Assembly (NCBI GenBank): GCA_022393335.1
Contig: JAJEKB010020380.1
Span: 105,296-169,295, forward strand
Direction: 5' to 3'
Length of the DNA: 64,000 nucleotides
From: Macrotrachela quadricornifera
Lineage: Eukaryota; Rotifera; Eurotatoria; Philodinida; Philodinidae
Both the position numbers and the translations under genes were made by a program. The notes beneath the pieces were generated by a model. That model was not told where the DNA came from and searched no databases. It was given only the letters and a program-made list of their open reading frames with translations. Below, in pieces: positions 59,739 to 64,000 of the stretch (positions within the stretch are counted from its first letter, which is position 1; each line of letters begins with the position of its first letter).

Positions 59739-60125
59739 CCCAGGCAGACATGACCTTTAAAAAAACGCTTAAAAACACGTTCAAACCTCGTAAATACGGC
59801 GTTTTAACGATAGGCTACTGTAAAATGACGCCGAATTCGCACTTTTTGAACGTGTTTTTACGCAACTTTTCAGAAAGCGTTCTACTACATTTAAATGTAC
59901 TCCGTAATTACTCGTCAAAACGCGGAATTTAACGTGATTTTATACATTATTTTGTGCGTTTTAACGCGTTTCTTCGTGCTAAGTATACATTGTCGACGCG
60001 TTAATTAGAGTAGACAAGCTAACGGAGATAAAATTCGTAAAAATGTGCACTTTTTCGGATTTTATTTTCGTTAAAATTTCTACTCGTATTTCACCGTTTC
60101 TTTTTTTGAATTTTGTCTTCCTGGG
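59739..60125. mobile_element. Nonautonomous DNA element with TA duplication, 387 bp
   Basis: Termini CCCAGGCAGACATGA and TTTTGTCTTCCTGGG are inverted copies with few mismatches, and each is flanked by TA (59737-59738; 60126-60127). The interior has many AACGCG/CGTTTT words in both orientations, giving a CG richness unlike the surroundings. No coding capacity. TA flanks suggest the Tc1/mariner superfamily, with the usual caution. Confidence 0.65.
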
Positions 60126-60569
60126 TATCTACCATAATAAACGATCGCTTTACGAGCTACAACTTTTGACAGTTTATCACTACTAAACAGAAGCCGCGAT
60201 TATCAGGGACAGGAGCTAAAAAAGATTACCATGAAAACGATGTCCTTCCGTAACAAAGAAGTATTTTAACCATTGATGCATCAAAATATTTAAAAGGTTT
60301 ATTCACTTTGATCTTAGGCGGATTTGTCTTTAACGATCAAGAACCGCGATTATTACGTTAAAATAAGAAAAAAAAAAGATCCATCAAAACCATGACCTTT
60401 GGAATACAACAAATTTGTACTATATGACGTATTAAGAAATCTCAAAGATGTGTGCTAATTTTTTCATAACGTTTCTCTTTAACAATTCAGAACTGCATTC
60501 ATTATCGCTATGCGGTTACATGAGAAACGGTAAAAACGTTCAGCTTTTTGCATACACCGATAGGCTTAA
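60126..60569. other. Spacer between two mobile elements
   Basis: No gene or repeat recognised; CGATTATCAGG and CCGCGATTATTACG near 60196 and 60347 are a weak repeat. Confidence 0.4.
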
Positions 60570-60932
60570 CCCCAGGTGAACTAATCCGAGAGTCGGATCT
60601 GATCGGATCCAATAACGAATGCGACAAAATAACATCGGATCTGACAAAATCCTGGTGATGGAGTCACATCGGATCTGACAAAATCTTGGTGATGGAGTCA
60701 CATCGGATTCTGAAGTTTTGTGATCCGATCGGATTCTATGTTAAATCCGATAGTCGGATCCGATAGGTTTTAAGGACCATACGTAAGTAGTGCTTAAATC
60801 ACTGCTCAAAGAATTTGTAACAACTGACACTTTTCCGATGGAATCCAACGCAATTTCGTCACCAGGAATCCTATAGGATTCTGTCGGAAGGTTGGATCCG
60901 ATCGGATCCAACATCGGATTTGTTCACCTGGG
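60570..60932. mobile_element. Nonautonomous element packed with CGGAT words, 363 bp
   Basis: Ends CCCCAGGTGAACTAATCCGA and GGATTTGTTCACCTGGG form an inverted repeat of about 18 bp. The interior is built from repeated GATCGGATCC-type words and a 34-bp direct duplication (ATCGGATCTGACAAAATCYT then GGTGATGGAGTCAC) at about 60631-60700. TA duplication is not seen at these ends; the left flank is TTAA but the right is not. Superfamily unassigned. Confidence 0.6.
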
Positions 60933-61927
60933 ATGCTCTTACTACCCAAATACATCAATAGAGCCGAAACCAACGTTTATACAATTGTGTCAAAAGATCA
61001 GCAGTTGTTCGCAAAATCTTTTCTTCTAAATGACAAGCCAAAATCACATAAACCATCTCAAACACCTTCATGAGATAGTTAGGAAGAAAAATATGTAAAA
61101 ATGTACATGTAGAAAGATTAATTTATTGCAAGGCATAAACTATCTCAAACGCTATCTTGAGGATGAGTTTACAAGTTAATTCCAAGCTACTTACGACGAT
61201 CGTTTCGTCCTTGCTTAGGAGGCTCGTCAGGTAATTTGAAATTATAATACAAGTAGCGTTCATCGACAGTCGATTCATCTGACCCTAGACTGACAGTATA
61301 ACGACACGCATGTGTTAGAAAGTTACAAAATTACAATTAAAATGTTAATACTAAAATCCTTGTCAGTACAAAAAAGTGCTGTTTGTACTCAAAAATATAC
61401 CACACTTAAAATAATGTCATTTTTAAACATTATAAAATGATGTACTTGTTCAGATTCATTTGTCAAAATTTTATTTTACATCATGTACTGATTTATACTA
61501 TGGGATACTATATGGTCATTTGTATCATAGTTACCGAAATGGCCACTTCTACCATGTTACCGATAAAAGCGAAATATGTGTAGCAAGATCTATTCCCATT
61601 TCTATACTGTATCCTTTCAGTCTAAGAAATAAATATTAATTGGATTGGCTAGACCGTGATTTATAAAAAATCGTCTTTCATTGTGCTTCACATGGTTAGC
61701 TATACTTTCTATAGTCTGTAGTCAATCAAATATTCGTACAATTAAAATACAAGTAGCGCTCATCTTACGGATTCGTTGACTCTTTTCTAAAAGAAAATTC
61801 AGTGTTATTATCATTCAAAATAATTTTCATTTGCATTATCTTATATCTCAATCCCCTTGATTGCATGAAAGCTACGAAACAAACATTGACTCTAGCGATG
61901 ATCGTTTTATAGAAATATCCCTATATA
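60933..61927. other. Stretch with one orphan exon-like segment
   Basis: On the minus strand 61289-61195 is bounded by an acceptor (CTGTCAG) and a donor (GTAAGT) and reads LGSDESTVDERYLYYNFKLP then DEPPKQGRNDR. A partly matching, decayed copy of the DERYLY part lies at about 61735-61775 in the same orientation. This looks like a relic of a tandemly duplicated exon; no other exons could be joined. A 27-codon ATG frame at 62254-62171 on the same strand may belong to the same relic but is separated from it by a mobile element. Confidence 0.35.
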
Positions 61928-62141
61928 TTAGGTCGGCAAGAAAGTTTTGTCGTTTTGATCAAAAATTTTATTTTTATTTTTCAACTTCAACAGTACAACT
62001 AGCTTTCAATTATATATACACCACTATCATCTATATAGGTGGTAGTGGTGCATATATAATTGAAAGCTAGTTGTACTGTTGAAGTTGAAAAATAAAAATA
62101 AAATTTTTGATCAAAACGACAAAACTTTCTTGCCGACCTAA
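61928..62141. mobile_element. Near-perfect palindrome, mariner-type MITE, 214 bp
   Basis: The left arm from TTAGGTCGGCAAGAAAGTTT onward is repeated in perfect or near-perfect inverted form by the right arm, ending AAACTTTCTTGCCGACCTAA. The arms are about 100 bp and the loop only about 15-20 bp. TA flanks both ends (61926-61927; 62142-62143). The TTAGGTYGGCAA start is characteristic of mariner terminal repeats. No transposase. Confidence 0.85.
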
Positions 62142-64000
62142 TAGATTCATGCATAAATGACAAGCAAACCTCAAGTTCGAGTTCTTTGTCTTCGATTGAG
62201 TTTGATCAAGTCTAATACAGATCTTTGCCCATATTTAGTGGTTTGGGACGCCATATTTTCTAATCCTGAACTCTGACTTGTTTGAACAAAACGGAGAGAC
62301 AAAGATTCATGTCTTTTTAAGCGCAATACATATCGCTATACGACTGTTTCTATAAGAAAACGGAATTAGATACAGTTCAAATGTTTCAGTTTGTTCATCA
62401 AGTTTGGTAGCATGATCAGGTGGTGATCACTTCAAACTACAATTCCATGAAAAAATATATTTTTCCAAACTAAAGAATTCCTGACAGCTTCTTAAAGTTT
62501 TAGGACGATGTAACTACATATCTATTTCTGTTTACGCTACAATAAGCAAGTAATACTATGTTAGTATTCACAATTCCTTTACTGGATATGCTCTGTTACA
62601 TCAAATATCTAATAGAGAATTATTTTTCTTCAGGAATCGAGTTATTTGAGAGAGTATTAAGGTACTTCAAATCTCACTGAATGCACTTATGACAAACCTC
62701 TTAAATCACGACTAGCCGTTCGTCGGCCTCCCTCGGCTAGCTGTTTATATATTTAACGCCGCTATGTTGTTTAATGTTAGTTCAGCTATGAAGTAAATAG
62801 ATGCATCCCGTTTGAATTCCTCTCAAAAAGTTGCTGGACATTTGTTAATACATTCACTAAGGAACTAAAAAAGAGAAGCTATTCAAAAATTGCTATCAAT
62901 AGAGTACATTACATTGTGGTCTCGGAAAAATCTTCGCCTAATTTGAATGTTATTTTAAAGTTGATGTCTATGAACACTCAACAACAAGATTCCAAGCAAC
63001 CATTTCCTTTTTTTTTACGTATTTCTGTATAAATCTTGCTCAAAGAAAAATACATAAAAAAAGTTTGTATCGATCTCGAATCCATATTTTCTGTGCTTGA
63101 TAACGATTAGTCAGGCTTTATAAGAAACTATGCTATATCAATTTATCATTGATTAATATCTATCAATATTGGAAAATTAACCTCATGTTTGGATTCCTCA
63201 CAGCTAATTATCTTTGGTGGAATTTTACTAAAGATAATTCATATTACTTATTATTAATTATTTGGTAAACCAATTCAGTTTTGACTCATCGATCTTCGAT
63301 TACCTTGAATCAAACTTTTTAAGAATAATAAACTAATTATTAATTGTTTATTAAATTATTATTAACCTTAAATTAGACTTCAGATTCGAATTCTCTAACC
63401 TTGACTATACTTCTTAGACTTTTTTTATCGCATATCACAAGTTTTGATATTAATGTAGCCAATACTTTTTCCGACTGACTTTGATACAGAAAGGTACAAA
63501 CAAATTTTAGAAACAAGCATATGTGCAAAACTACAAACTTATTTTATGTTCTTTGATCTCTCCTTCAATTTAGAAAATAGATCGTTATTCTCTTAAAAAG
63601 ACTTTCTGCATTTAAAAACTCATTTCAAAATTTTTTACAAAAATTAATGATATCAATCGGACCCCCGACTATTACAAACTATGCTCTTTTGTGATTCGCC
63701 TGAGCTGACAAACGCTTGGATTCAAGGAAAATGAAGCATATATTTAACGTGTGTATAACCCTTTTTCAGAAAATCGAGCAATTGGTTATTATTCTCATAA
63801 GTGTACAAAAGAATTTTCTTAATAAAAAACGCCACTTTTATTAAAAGAAAGCCATTTCAAAAAATTCTTCAAAACCGAATGTTGTCAAACGATTCCTGAA
63901 TTTCAAAAAATTTTATTCAAACATTAACTTTTGACTTTCTCTAAGGACATGATTTTTTTATTCTTAACTCTGAGAAATACATGCATACATATAAACACAT
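62142..64000. other. Right end of window, no gene seen
   Basis: AT-rich; apart from the 27-codon frame at 62254-62171 (minus), which begins MASQTTKYGQ, no coding region, RNA or repeat was recognised. Confidence 0.45.

Overview
The window is AT-rich animal nuclear DNA, most likely from a bdelloid rotifer of the Rotaria type. This is an inference from several signs: very short GT-AG introns (about 50-70 bp), strongly A/T-ending codons, divergent FMRFamide/peptide-type rhodopsin GPCRs, a WWE plus arginine ADP-ribosyltransferase fusion (a family expanded in bdelloids), a decayed B-box/coiled-coil protein of a type abundant in bdelloids, and AG splice acceptors directly in front of several start codons, which fits spliced-leader trans-splicing. 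No single feature proves the identification.

Layout. 1-24 kb: the last exon of a zeta-crystallin-like quinone oxidoreductase, then nine tRNA-Asn(GUU) genes, all on the minus strand. Several of them sit in diverged tandem units of about 950-980 bp. One unit is interrupted from about 10.31 to 19.14 kb by the two ends of a minus-strand RTE-like non-LTR retrotransposon. Between those ends lies about 6.9 kb of unrelated DNA carrying a secreted/membrane Cys-rich protein gene (13.06-14.09 kb) and a complete GPCR gene (15.46-16.74 kb). A 400-base assembly gap cuts the eighth tRNA copy. 24-44 kb: a second GPCR (28.0-29.9 kb), a tensin-like SH2 protein (34.3-36.1 kb), a small single-pass membrane protein (37.0-37.4 kb), a likely two-gene operon of a C8orf33/UPF0488-like gene and a HAUS4-like coiled-coil gene (39.84-37.97 kb, minus), and a third GPCR (43.7-42.2 kb, minus). 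44-53 kb: a long gene-poor stretch, then an EF-hand plus Death-domain protein (50.9-49.3 kb, minus) and a SWIM-RING ubiquitin ligase (52.0-53.0 kb). 53-64 kb: a belt of nonautonomous mobile elements (tRNA-derived SINE, hAT-like and mariner-like MITEs, palindromes), one unrecognised pseudogene, and the WWE-ADP-ribosyltransferase gene (58.55-57.50 kb, minus).

The genes do not form one pathway. The parts that hang together are signalling genes (three orphan GPCRs, a phosphotyrosine adaptor, a Ca2+-type/death adaptor, an ADP-ribosyltransferase and a ubiquitin ligase) and the probable operon. The most unusual structures are the tRNA-Asn array with its retroelement-bounded insertion, the EF-hand/Death architecture, and the tight C8orf33-HAUS4 gene pair. 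Exon boundaries were derived by hand from GT-AG sites and phase agreement. No transcript or database evidence was available.
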